Of a stretch of 64,000 nucleotides of DNA, positions 36,468 through 44,159 are shown piece after piece (positions within the stretch are counted from its first letter, which is position 1; every line of letters starts with the position of its first letter). The position numbers and the translations under genes were made by a program. The notes below the pieces were generated by a model, which worked only from the letters and a program-made list of their open reading frames with translations, was not told where the DNA came from and made no database searches. This stretch comes from VRUE01 sp963718775 (lineage in GTDB: Bacteria > Actinomycetota > Thermoleophilia > Solirubrobacterales > 70-9), in the NCBI GenBank assembly GCA_963718775.1, contig OY970377.1, positions 2,170,001 to 2,234,000 of the forward strand, in the 5' to 3' direction.

Positions 36468-37038
36468 ATGTCTCGCATTTCCGTGATCCTCTCGAGTCCC
36501 CGCCATCTGCTTGGAGCGCTTCTTGTGGCACTGCTGGCAGTCGGCGCGGTCGTTGGATCAGGCGCGAGCTTCACTTCGAAGTCCGCCAACCCGAGCAACA
36601 CGTTCAGCGCCGGAAGCCTCGCGCAGTCCAATTCCAAGGAAGGTGCGGCGGTTCTGACGAAAACGACGATGCTGCCCGGGGAAACGACCAGCGGCACGGT
36701 TGTGATCAAAAACAGCAGGCGACGTCGCCGGCACGTTCAGCCTCTCTCAGGTGAATCTCACGGACACGGCGGGCCCCAACGGGGGCAAGCTGTCAAGTGT
36801 GCTCAATCTGACGGTGGAAGACGTGACCAAAGCGTCGCCGAAAACCGTGTACTCGGGCAAGGTCGACGGGCTGGTCAGTGCGCAGTCGCTTGGCAGCTTC
36901 ACTGCCGGCGAGGCCCGCACCTACCAGTTCACCATCACGTTCCCCAACGGTGGGACTCCGTCGTCTCCGACGACCGGGGACAACGCCTACAAGGGGTCGT
37001 CGATGAGCGTCGGCTATCAGTGGGATGCCGCTTCCTAG
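36468..37038 (+). CDS. SipW-type exported protein 2 (TasA-like), riboswitch-controlled, one frameshift
   Basis: ATG 36468 with AAGGAGG at 36456-36462. The signal region LLGALLVALLAVGAVVGSGASFTSKSANPSNTFSAGSL is the SipW-substrate type: cleavage near GSGA, then a FxSxSxN-N-F-AGSL block. The mature part has the camelysin/TasA pattern (GETTSGTVVIKNSGDVAGTFSLSQVNL, KTVYSGKVDGL, TAGEARTYQFTITFPN, ending MSVGYQWDAAS). A slip near 36718 (acagcaggcgac) breaks the frame. First gene after the riboswitch and 85 bases before the signal peptidase. Likely a fibre-forming surface protein. Confidence 0.75.
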
Positions 37039-37123
37039 CGGTTGTCCCAGGGCGGGGGGCCGGCGCGGGCATCGTCGCCGGCGTCGGTCTCCCCGCCAGC
37101 CTTCTCCCTGAGCGGGTGCAGCG

Positions 37124-37729
37124 ATGAGCGAGCTGGCGGAGCCGACTGAGCGTCCCAGCGGCGGGCGGCGGGCGCTGCGCTGGGCAGGCGCCGCGGCGAC
37201 CGTGCTTTGCCTCCTCCTCGCTGCGATCCTGCTCGTCCCCGCCGCGCTCGGGTTCCAGCGCTACGTGATCGTCAGCGGCTCGATGAGCGGCACCTACGAT
37301 CGCGGCTCGATCGTCTTCGACGAGGAAGTGCCGGTCGCCGATCTCAAGGTCGGCGACTCGATCACCTACGAGCCTCCGGCGGGCGCCTCGCCCGAGGAGC
37401 TGCTCACCCACCGCATCGCCTCGATCGGCCACGACAAAGGTGGCGGGGAGGTCTTCCGCACCAAGGGCGACGCCAACCAGCTCGCCGATCCATGGACCTT
37501 CAGCCTCGACAAGCCCGAGCAGGCGAGGGTCGCCTTCTCGGTCCCTTACGTCGGATACCTGCTTGCGGCGCTCTCGATCCCGACCGTGCGGATGCTGGCG
37601 ATCGGCATCCCCGCGGTGCTGGTGGCGCTGCTGATCCTTGCCGGGATCTGGCGCGACGCCGGTGAGGAGGCGAGGCGCCGGCAGGCCGAGTCCACCTCCA
37701 TCCCCTCAACTCCGCAATGGACCGAGTAA
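37124..37729 (+). CDS. SipW-type signal peptidase I (Ser/His)
   Basis: Membrane signal peptidase of the archaeal/ER/SipW type. 201 residues with an N-terminal TM helix (AATVLCLLLAAILLVPAALG) and a C-terminal TM pair. Catalytic Ser53 lies in VIVSGSMSGTYDRGSIVF. The second active residue is His96 in LLTHRIASIG, where the usual bacterial enzyme has Lys. The motif FRTKGDANQLADPW also fits. It sits among four proteins with SipW-type signals and overlaps the next one by 13 bases, so they are its presumed substrates. Confidence 0.88.
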   Translation: MSELAEPTERPSGGRRALRWAGAAATVLCLLLAAILLVPAALGFQRYVIVSGSMSGTYDRGSIVFDEEVPVADLKVGDSITYEPPAGASPEELLTHRIASIGHDKGGGEVFRTKGDANQLADPWTFSLDKPEQARVAFSVPYVGYLLAALSIPTVRMLAIGIPAVLVALLILAGIWRDAGEEARRRQAESTSIPSTPQWTE

Positions 37730-38241
37730 AGCTCGTCATCCGATCGCGCCGCTGGCTGCTGCTGGCGGCTCTGGCGCTGCTCGCCTTGGCGCTGAGCACG
37801 GCGATGTTCAGCGGCGCCGGCTTCAGCTCGAAGAGCGCCAACAACGCCTCGTTGGGCGCCGGCAGCATCCAGCTCAGCTCCTCGAAGCCCAATCAGGCGA
37901 TCGTCGCGGCCTCTGAAATGGAACCGGGGGAAAGCCGCCAGGGCACGATCAACATCAGCAACGAAGGGAATGTGCCGGGAGCTGTGACGCTGAAAGCCGC
38001 CGAACTGACCGGGTCGGCGCTTGCCGCGGTGATCGACCTCAAGATCGAGGACACGACCAGCGGCACGACGCAGATCTACAGCGGCAAGCTCTCCTCCTTC
38101 AGCAGTGCCAACTTGAGCTCGCTCACGCTTGGCAAAACTCGCACCTATCGGTTCACGCTCAGCTGGCCGTCGGCATCCAACGTGGCTTCGCTGCAGGGCG
38201 CTTCCAGCTCGCTCGTCTTCCAGTGGAGTCGCAGCTCGTGA
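37717..38241 (+). CDS. SipW-type exported protein 3 (TasA-like)
   Basis: 174 residues, ATG 37717 inside the 3' end of the signal peptidase gene. The signal WLLLAALALLALALSTAMFSGAGFSSKSANNASLGAGSIQL shows the SipW cleavage context. The mature domain repeats the family pattern (EPGESRQGTINISNEGNVPGAVTLKAAEL, TQIYSGKLSSF, TLGKTRTYRFTLSWPS, ending SLVFQWSRSS). The reading frame is intact. Clearly homologous to protein 2 in layout. Confidence 0.8.
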   Translation: MDRVKLVIRSRRWLLLAALALLALALSTAMFSGAGFSSKSANNASLGAGSIQLSSSKPNQAIVAASEMEPGESRQGTINISNEGNVPGAVTLKAAELTGSALAAVIDLKIEDTTSGTTQIYSGKLSSFSSANLSSLTLGKTRTYRFTLSWPSASNVASLQGASSSLVFQWSRSS

Positions 38242-39164
38242 GGGGCTTGGCTCAAACCGCGCTGGCCCTGGTGGCGCTCGCCGCCTGCGTGCTGGCGGTC
38301 GGCATCTCCGCGGCGAGCTTCACTGACACTGAGGAGAACCCGCAGACGGTCAGCGCGATCGCCGACTGGGTTGCGCCGACGGCGAGCGCCAGCGTGATCG
38401 ATCAGAAGGAAGCCAGGACCGCCGGTTACGTCAGGTCGAGCGTCGCCTACTACGTCTACGCGAACGCCGCCGACTCCGGCAATCCGCCCAGTGGCATCGC
38501 CTCGGTCAAGGCGGACGTCTCGAACATCACCTCCGGGGCGGACGAAGTCGCGCTGGTCGCCGGCAGCTACAGCGCAGACGGGGTCTCCTACGACTACCGC
38601 AGCGCTGAATTGAAAGCGAAAAGCAGCCTCAGCGCGGGCTCGAAGTCCTACACGCTCGACCTCACCGACGTCGCCAAAAACTCGGCTTCGCAGAGCTTCT
38701 CGGCAACTTCCTACGCAGCCTTCAAAGGCACTGACTTCGCTACCGCCAACGCCTCCGGTGGCACAGAAGGCAAGCCGGAGAAAGGCGACACGCTCGCCTT
38801 CGCCTTCAACAACCTCCCCGAGGCCGGCACGATCGTTTCCGGCTGGACGGGCGGCGACACGAAATCGGTGACCGTCTCGATCACCAACAGCTCGGCAGAA
38901 GACAACCTCGTGGTCAGCGGCGCGACGATCGGCAGCGTCGCCTTGAAGGGCGACTTCACCGACAGCACCGCCACCTTCAGCGGCTCCAGCATCTCGCTGA
39001 GCGGCTCGACGGCGACGATCGTGCTTGGCACGGCCTCGGGCAGCGTCAAGACCGAGACCGACAAAAGCAAAGCCGTTTGGACGCCGTCCTCGTCGATCCT
39101 CGACCTCGCCGGCAACGCCTGCTCGACGTCGAGCTTCACCGACGGCAGCAAGCGCCAGTTCTGA
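38238..39164 (+). CDS. SipW-type exported protein 4, larger surface protein
   Basis: 308 residues from GTG 38238, overlapping the previous stop by 4 bases; GTG 38223 is an alternative. The signal TALALVALAACVLAVGISAASFTDTEENPQTVSA is SipW-like. The remainder is Ser/Thr/Ala-rich, beta-type and without Cys until a late Cys (NACSTSSF). Segments such as VAPTASASVIDQKEARTAGY and SGGTEGKPEKGDTLAFAFNNLPEAGTIVSGWTG suggest Ig-like or adhesin modules. Last gene of the operon; the convergent Nudix gene ends 8 bases later. Confidence 0.72.
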   Translation: MRGLAQTALALVALAACVLAVGISAASFTDTEENPQTVSAIADWVAPTASASVIDQKEARTAGYVRSSVAYYVYANAADSGNPPSGIASVKADVSNITSGADEVALVAGSYSADGVSYDYRSAELKAKSSLSAGSKSYTLDLTDVAKNSASQSFSATSYAAFKGTDFATANASGGTEGKPEKGDTLAFAFNNLPEAGTIVSGWTGGDTKSVTVSITNSSAEDNLVVSGATIGSVALKGDFTDSTATFSGSSISLSGSTATIVLGTASGSVKTETDKSKAVWTPSSSILDLAGNACSTSSFTDGSKRQF

Positions 39165-39171
39165 GCGGCGC

Positions 39172-39813
39172 TCAGGCCGGGTAGTCGGGGTCGCCGGGGA
39201 GCACTACCCGGTGATCCTCGCGGCTGCCGATTACCTTGGGCAGGATCGGCTCGACCACGCGATCACGGTGCGCGGCAAGCGCCTCGTCGGAGGTCTTGAA
39301 GGGCAGCAGCGATTCGAGCTGCTTCACGGTCGGGAAGGCGATCGCCAGCTCACCCGCGGCCTGCGCCTCCAGCGCCCGCGCCGGCTCGAACCATTCCGCC
39401 TCGGTGGTCTCGACCCCGTCGGGCTGTGGCGGCGTGTGCGCCGGCGCCAGGGCGAGGAAGAACCAGGCGTCGAAACGGCGCGAGATCACCTCCGGGGTGA
39501 TCCAGCGCGAGAACAGCACCAGCTCCTCCTCGGCTGCCAGGGCGATCCCCGCCTCCTCCTCGAGCTCTCTGACCGCGCAGGCGCGGTAGCCGGCCTCCGC
39601 CTCGCCGTCATCCGGGTCGACCGAGCCACCGGGGAAGACCCACACGCCCGGCATGAATTTCGCTTCCTCGGTCCGCTTCAACAGCAGCACCTCGAGAGCG
39701 CGGTCCGCGTGTTTGCCGCCGCGCCGCAGCAGCACCACGGAAGCGGCTGGACGTGGCTCGGAAGGCTCACCGAGATTCGGTGCCTCTGCCGGTCCACGAT
39801 GCCTCACGTCCAC
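39172..39813 (-). CDS. Nudix hydrolase
   Basis: 213 residues. The Nudix region is FPGGSVDPDDGEAEAGYRACAVRELEEEAGIAL, with REL-EEEAG intact but a longer spacing after GG than the classic box, as in NUDT19-like coenzyme A or nucleotide-sugar hydrolases. A preceding LLLKRTEEAKFMPGVWVFPGG and a C-terminal LLPFKTSDEALAAHRDR fit that group. The cytoplasmic substrate is unknown. Followed upstream by a long hairpin. Confidence 0.85.
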   Translation of the reverse strand: MDVRHRGPAEAPNLGEPSEPRPAASVVLLRRGGKHADRALEVLLLKRTEEAKFMPGVWVFPGGSVDPDDGEAEAGYRACAVRELEEEAGIALAAEEELVLFSRWITPEVISRRFDAWFFLALAPAHTPPQPDGVETTEAEWFEPARALEAQAAGELAIAFPTVKQLESLLPFKTSDEALAAHRDRVVEPILPKVIGSREDHRVVLPGDPDYPA

Positions 39814-39829
39814 GGATCCACCCTAGACG

Positions 39830-39877
39830 GCGCTTCCGACATTGACCACAGCCCAGTGTGGTCAATGTCGGAAGCGC
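39830..39877. terminator. Perfect 21-bp hairpin between anti-sigma and Nudix genes
   Basis: GCGCTTCCGACATTGACCAC plus A (39830-39850), loop GCCCAG, and the exact complement at 39857-39877. No T-run follows on either strand. It probably ends the sigma/anti-sigma transcript read on the minus strand. Confidence 0.7.
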
Positions 39878-39882
39878 GGCGG

Positions 39883-41058
39883 TTAGGCGAGGGCGCGGTC
39901 GCGCGCCCGGCGCAGCCAGAGGCGATGGGCGAGCCAGGCGAGCAGGCCGATCAGGGCGAGCGGGCCGACGATCGCGAGGCCGACGATGGTGACGGCAGCG
40001 GCGATGGCGAGGATGTGGCCAGCGTCGTCCAGGGCGTCGTCGATTCCCCATCCTCCGCCCGAGGACGAGCTCGAGGCGCTGGCGTCGATTCGCAACGAGA
40101 CGCGTGAGTAGTCGGCGCGACGTTGCAACTGCTCCAGCCGCGCTTGCGATGCCGCGGCGTGACGGCGCTCGCGGCGCAGCTCGACTTCGACCGTTTCCCT
40201 TGTCGATTCGGTTTCCGCTGCGGCGAGCTGCGCAAGGAGGCCGTCGATCTTCGCCCGCGAGTCCTGCAGCTGTTCCTCGACCGAAACGGTTGGGGCGGTG
40301 ATGTCGGCGGTCGCCTCGTGCCGCGAGCCGACCTCGTCGATCGCCGAGAAGGCGGCGAGGGCATCGCCGAGGTTGCGGCTTGGGATAAGCAGCTCGAAGT
40401 GAGCCCCGGCATTGTGTCCGGCGGCCGTCGTCGAACGCAGGACGATGCCGCGCGCGTCGTGGACGGCGCGGAAGACCTGAGCGGAGTCGTCGGCCACGTC
40501 GGCCGGCTCGGCGAGCAGGGCGATCTCGGCCGAGCGCTCGATGTCGCGATGGCGAACGTCGCGGCTGAACGGGAGGAGGCTGTCGCTCGATTGAACTTCG
40601 CTGGAGGACTGGGCCCCCGACGCGCTCGAGGCGCTCAGTTCCTGGTCCGCGGATGAAGAGCTGGGCTTGACTGCTTGACTGCTTGGCGCAGGCAGGCCTT
40701 TGAGGCGTGGGGGTTCAGTGGATTGCTCTTCGCCGTCAAAAGGCTGGAACCCTGAGAGCAGCGAGCCGCCGCCGCTGTCTGCTCCCTGCGTGGGCCCCGA
40801 GTCGACGCTGGCGACGATCATGGTCGCGACCACGATCGCGGCCAGCGCGGTTCCGCTCGCGGCAAAGAGCAGGCGCTTGGGCGAGAGGGCGCGCAGGCGG
40901 TCGCCGATGGCGGCCAGGGGCCCGCGGCTGGCATGCGCACTCCGCTGGAAGCCGGCTGCGACCAGCTCGTCGAGCTCCGCGGCGAAGTCGGGGCGCGGCG
41001 TCGGGCGCACCTCGGCCAGGGCCACGGCGAGGTCGTCGTACTCCCTAGAGCGCTCCAT
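39883..41058 (-). CDS. DUF4349-type transmembrane anti-sigma factor
   Basis: 391 residues. An N-terminal cytoplasmic part (REYDDLAVALAEVRPTPRPDFAAELDELV) precedes a TM helix (LLFAASGTALAAIVVATMIVASV). A Ser-rich linker leads to the DUF4349 domain (SAEIALLAEPADVADDSAQVFRAVHDARGIVLRSTT ... FELLIPSRNLGDALAAF). A coiled coil (EEQLQDSRAKIDGLLAQLAAAETESTRETVEVELRRERRH) and two C-terminal hydrophobic helices follow. Its start overlaps the ECF sigma gene by 14 bases. It is therefore the likely regulator of that sigma factor, sensing envelope state. Confidence 0.85.
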   Translation of the reverse strand: MERSREYDDLAVALAEVRPTPRPDFAAELDELVAAGFQRSAHASRGPLAAIGDRLRALSPKRLLFAASGTALAAIVVATMIVASVDSGPTQGADSGGGSLLSGFQPFDGEEQSTEPPRLKGLPAPSSQAVKPSSSSADQELSASSASGAQSSSEVQSSDSLLPFSRDVRHRDIERSAEIALLAEPADVADDSAQVFRAVHDARGIVLRSTTAAGHNAGAHFELLIPSRNLGDALAAFSAIDEVGSRHEATADITAPTVSVEEQLQDSRAKIDGLLAQLAAAETESTRETVEVELRRERRHAAASQARLEQLQRRADYSRVSLRIDASASSSSSGGGWGIDDALDDAGHILAIAAAVTIVGLAIVGPLALIGLLAWLAHRLWLRRARDRALA

Positions 41059-41614
41059 CGCATGCCTCCCTCAGTTTGGTGACGGCTCGGTGCAGCTTGG
41101 TGCCGGCGTTGGACTCGCTCGTGCCGAGCACGCGGGCGATCTCGCCGTTGCCGAGGCCGGCGAAGAACTTGAGCGCGATCAGCTCACGCTCACGTGCTTC
41201 GAGGCGCCCGAGCGCCTCGCCGACGATCACCCGCAGCTCGCTCCGCTCACCGTTGTCGAAGCCCACAAGGCTCTCGGCATCGATCGGCTCGTTGCTCAGT
41301 TGCGCCTGTCGACCGCGCCGCCGCAGCTCGTCGAGGGCGGCGTTGCGGGCGATGCCGAAGATCCAGGCGCGGGGGCTGCCCTTGCGCGGGTTGAAGCGAG
41401 AGCGCTTGCGGTAGGCACGCTCGAAGGCCGTCGCGGTGACGTCCTCGGCGGCCGCCGAGTCGCGGAGGAGGCCCGCTGCGTAGGCGTAGACGTCGTCACG
41501 ACTGGACCGATAGAGCTGGTCGAAGGCGATGTCCGCGTCGCGGAGAGCGTCGGCGGCCGGTGCGACGAGAGTCTCATTCACGCCCTTACTACGAGCGAGC
41601 CCCGGGTTCATCAC
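41045..41614 (-). CDS. ECF-type RNA polymerase sigma factor
   Basis: 189 residues. Region 2 is AFDQLYRSSRDDVYAYAAGLLRDSAAAEDVTATAFERAYRKRSRFNP with the PRAWIFGIARNAALDELRRR helix. Region 4 is LEARERELIALKFFAGLGNGEIARVLGTSESNAGTKLHRAVTKLREA. First gene of a two-gene unit with a DUF4349 anti-sigma factor. The target regulon cannot be told from this window. Confidence 0.92.
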   Translation of the reverse strand: MMNPGLARSKGVNETLVAPAADALRDADIAFDQLYRSSRDDVYAYAAGLLRDSAAAEDVTATAFERAYRKRSRFNPRKGSPRAWIFGIARNAALDELRRRGRQAQLSNEPIDAESLVGFDNGERSELRVIVGEALGRLEARERELIALKFFAGLGNGEIARVLGTSESNAGTKLHRAVTKLREACDGAL

Positions 41615-41638
41615 ACCGAGACGCTATGGCGTGCGTGC

Positions 41639-42949
41639 TCAGGCCGCTTGCGCCACGCGAGGTGGCTGGGCGGCAGCGCAGGCGGCGGCGATCGACTCGG
41701 CGGTGATCCCGACCAACTCACGCAGCTCTGCCTCGGAGATCGAGAGCGGCGGCATCAGCACGACGACGTCGCTGAGCGGGCGGATGATCGCGCCGCGCTT
41801 GCGGGCCTCGAGCGTCACCCGGTGGCCGAGCCGCAGGGCCGGGTCGTGCTCGCCGAGATCGATCCCGACCATGACGCCGCGGCCTCGTACCTCCCTTACC
41901 TCGGGCATCGCCTCAACCTCGGCCAGCGTCTCCCAGAGCAACTCGATCTTCGGCTGCAGGCCCGCCAGGGTCTGCTCCTCCTCGAAGGCGTCGAGGTTGG
42001 CCAAGGCGGCAGCGCAGGCGAGCGGGTTGCCGGTGTAGGTGTGGCCGTGGAAGAAGGTCCGGTACTCCTCGGGCGCGCCGAGGAAGCCCTCGTAGATCCG
42101 CTCGGTCGCCAGCGTCGCCGCCAGCGGCAGGTAGCCGCCGGTCAGGCCCTTGGCGAGGCAGAGCAGGTCGGGCGCCACGTCCTCCTGCTCGCAGGCGAAC
42201 ATCGTGCCGGTGCGGCCGAAGCCGGTCGCCACCTCGTCGCAGATCAGCAACACCCCGAAGCGGTCGCAGAGCTCGCGCACCTGACGCAGGTAGCCCGGGG
42301 GGTGGGTGAGCATGCCGGCGGCGCCCTGGACCAGCGGCTCGACGATCACCGCAGCGATCTCCTCTTCGTGGCAGGCGAGCACCCGCTCGAGATCGGCGGC
42401 GTCGCCCGGCTCCGCGGCGTGAGTCTGGAAGAGCAGCGGCCGGTAGGTGGAGTGGAAGAGATCGATGCCGCCGACCGCGACCGAGCCGATCGTGTCGCCG
42501 TGGTAGGAGTCGCGCAGATGGATGAAGGAGGTTCGCCGTCGGTGCTGGCCACCGCGCTGCTGCTGGAACTGGAAGGCCATCTTCAGCGCGATCTCGACCG
42601 CGGTCGAGCCCGACTCCGAGTAGAAGACGCGGGAGAGCCCGGCCGGGGCAAGCTCGACCAGGCGGCCGGCCAGTTCGGCCCCGCCCGGGTGGGAGAGGCC
42701 GAGCATGGTCGAGTGGGCGACCTTGCCGAGCTGGTCGTTCACCGCCGCGTCGATCCCCGGATGGGCGTGGCCGTGGACGTTGCACCAGAGTGAGGAGACG
42801 CCGTCGAGGTAGCGATTGCCCGCGTCGTCGATCAGATACGAGCCTTCGCCACGCTCGATCATCGGCGGCTCTTCCTCGCACCAGGACCGCTGCTGGGTGA
42901 ACGGGTGCCAGAGGTGGTCGCGATCGAGCTGGGCGGGATCGGCCGACAT
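41639..42949 (-). CDS. bioA: Adenosylmethionine--8-amino-7-oxononanoate aminotransferase
   Basis: PLP enzyme making 7,8-diaminopelargonic acid in biotin synthesis. 436 residues with LWHPFTQQ near the start, SGSTAVEIALKMAFQF for phosphate binding, LICDEVATGFGRTGTMFACE with the PLP aspartate, LAKGLTGGYLPLAATL with the Schiff-base lysine, and FHGHTYTGNPLACAAAL. The frame is intact. It is about 6 kb from the bioB/F/D genes and not in their operon. Confidence 0.95.
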   Translation of the reverse strand: MSADPAQLDRDHLWHPFTQQRSWCEEEPPMIERGEGSYLIDDAGNRYLDGVSSLWCNVHGHAHPGIDAAVNDQLGKVAHSTMLGLSHPGGAELAGRLVELAPAGLSRVFYSESGSTAVEIALKMAFQFQQQRGGQHRRRTSFIHLRDSYHGDTIGSVAVGGIDLFHSTYRPLLFQTHAAEPGDAADLERVLACHEEEIAAVIVEPLVQGAAGMLTHPPGYLRQVRELCDRFGVLLICDEVATGFGRTGTMFACEQEDVAPDLLCLAKGLTGGYLPLAATLATERIYEGFLGAPEEYRTFFHGHTYTGNPLACAAALANLDAFEEEQTLAGLQPKIELLWETLAEVEAMPEVREVRGRGVMVGIDLGEHDPALRLGHRVTLEARKRGAIIRPLSDVVVLMPPLSISEAELRELVGITAESIAAACAAAQPPRVAQAA

Positions 42950-43016
42950 CGGGTAGGGACGACATTAGACAGGGGCGCGGCGGCAGCTCCGATGCGTGCG
43001 CCTTCACACAGACCTC

Positions 43017-43032
43017 TACATCGATCGCTGTA
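43017..43032. promoter_or_regulatory. Operator-like dyad before the desaturase operon
   Basis: TACATCGATCGCTGTA is a near-palindrome (one mismatched pair) ending 11 bases before the ATG of the ferredoxin reductase. Position and shape suit a repressor site such as a TetR-family regulator of lipid genes; no regulator gene is adjacent. Confidence 0.4.
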
Positions 43033-43043
43033 ATCATTTGACA

Positions 43044-44141
43044 ATGGCAGAGCGTGGAGCTCCTCCGCAGGTTCCGGTGCTACGCCGCAAAGCGCTGCAC
43101 GCCGTCCGTTCGCTCTTCACCCCGTTGCTTCCCGACGACTATCTGGAACTGATCAACCCGCTCTGGTCGACGCGCGAGCTGCGCGGACGGATTGAGCGGA
43201 TCGACAAGGAGACGCCGGATACCGTCACCGTGCTTGTCCGTCCCGGGTTCGAGTGGACCGGGCATCGGCCTGGGCAGTACCTGAGGATCGGGGTCGTCGT
43301 CGACGGGGTGCATCATTGGCGCGCTTACTCGCTCACCTCGGAGGCGGAGCGACCCGACGGCTGCATCAGCATTACGCCGAAGCTGGTCGATACCGGCAAG
43401 GTCTCGCCTTACCTTGTCCACGCTGCTCGGCCGGGGGACATCGTCAGGCTCGGTGGGGTCGAAGGCACTTTCGTGCTCCCCGATCCGCTGCCCGAGAAGT
43501 TGCTCATGATCAGCGCCGGCAGCGGGATCACGCCGATCATGAGCATGCTGCGCAGCCTGCATCGCAGCGATTCGCTTGCCGACGTGGCCCATATCCACTC
43601 GGCCCGCGAGGCCGACGGGGTGATCTTCGCCGAGCGCTTGCGAGAGATCGAGAGCGCTCACGAGGGCTATGACCTGCGTCTGCGCCTCACTGCCGAGCAG
43701 GGCCGAGTGACGCCCGGTGACCTCGACGAGCTCTGTCCCGACTGGCGTGAGCGCCATACCTTCCTCTCGGGCCCGGCGGCGATGCTCGATGCGATGAGTG
43801 AGCGCTGGCAGCGCGATGGCGACAGCGAGCTGCTCCATGTGGAGCGCTTCCAGCCTGTGATCGGCGGCGAGGGCGGCGAGGGCGAGGGCGGCGCTGTGCG
43901 CTTCGTGAAAAGTGGCGTCGAGGCGCGCTGCGACGGCGGCACGCCGATCCTCGTCGGCGGCGAGGAAGCGGGCGCGGCCTTGCCCTTCGGTTGCCGGATG
44001 GGCATCTGCCACACCTGCGTCGGACGGCTTTGCAAGGGCGAGGTGCGCGATCTGCGCACTGGCCAGGTCCACGGCAGCGAGGGAGAGATGATCCGCACCT
44101 GCGTCAACGCTCCCGAAGGGCCGATCGAGATCGCACTTTGA
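43044..44141 (+). CDS. Ferredoxin/flavodoxin reductase partner of the acyl desaturase
   Basis: 365 residues from ATG 43044. The FAD domain has the HRPGQYLRIGV and RAYSLTSE motifs. The NAD(P) domain carries LLMISAGSGITPIMSML. The C-terminal 2Fe-2S ferredoxin domain has FGCRMGICHTCVGRL with three ligands and a fourth in IRTCVN. The layout equals actinobacterial oxidoreductases that pass electrons to stearoyl-CoA desaturases. The desaturase gene is 18 bases downstream in the same operon. Confidence 0.93.
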   Translation: MAERGAPPQVPVLRRKALHAVRSLFTPLLPDDYLELINPLWSTRELRGRIERIDKETPDTVTVLVRPGFEWTGHRPGQYLRIGVVVDGVHHWRAYSLTSEAERPDGCISITPKLVDTGKVSPYLVHAARPGDIVRLGGVEGTFVLPDPLPEKLLMISAGSGITPIMSMLRSLHRSDSLADVAHIHSAREADGVIFAERLREIESAHEGYDLRLRLTAEQGRVTPGDLDELCPDWRERHTFLSGPAAMLDAMSERWQRDGDSELLHVERFQPVIGGEGGEGEGGAVRFVKSGVEARCDGGTPILVGGEEAGAALPFGCRMGICHTCVGRLCKGEVRDLRTGQVHGSEGEMIRTCVNAPEGPIEIAL

Positions 44142-44159
44142 AACTACGAAAGGGAGACG

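Noticed and set aside
40700..42793. 697-codon plus-strand frame antisense to the sigma/anti-sigma and bioA genes
   Set aside because: Typical high-GC shadow frame. It shows no domain, and the opposite strand carries three clear genes.
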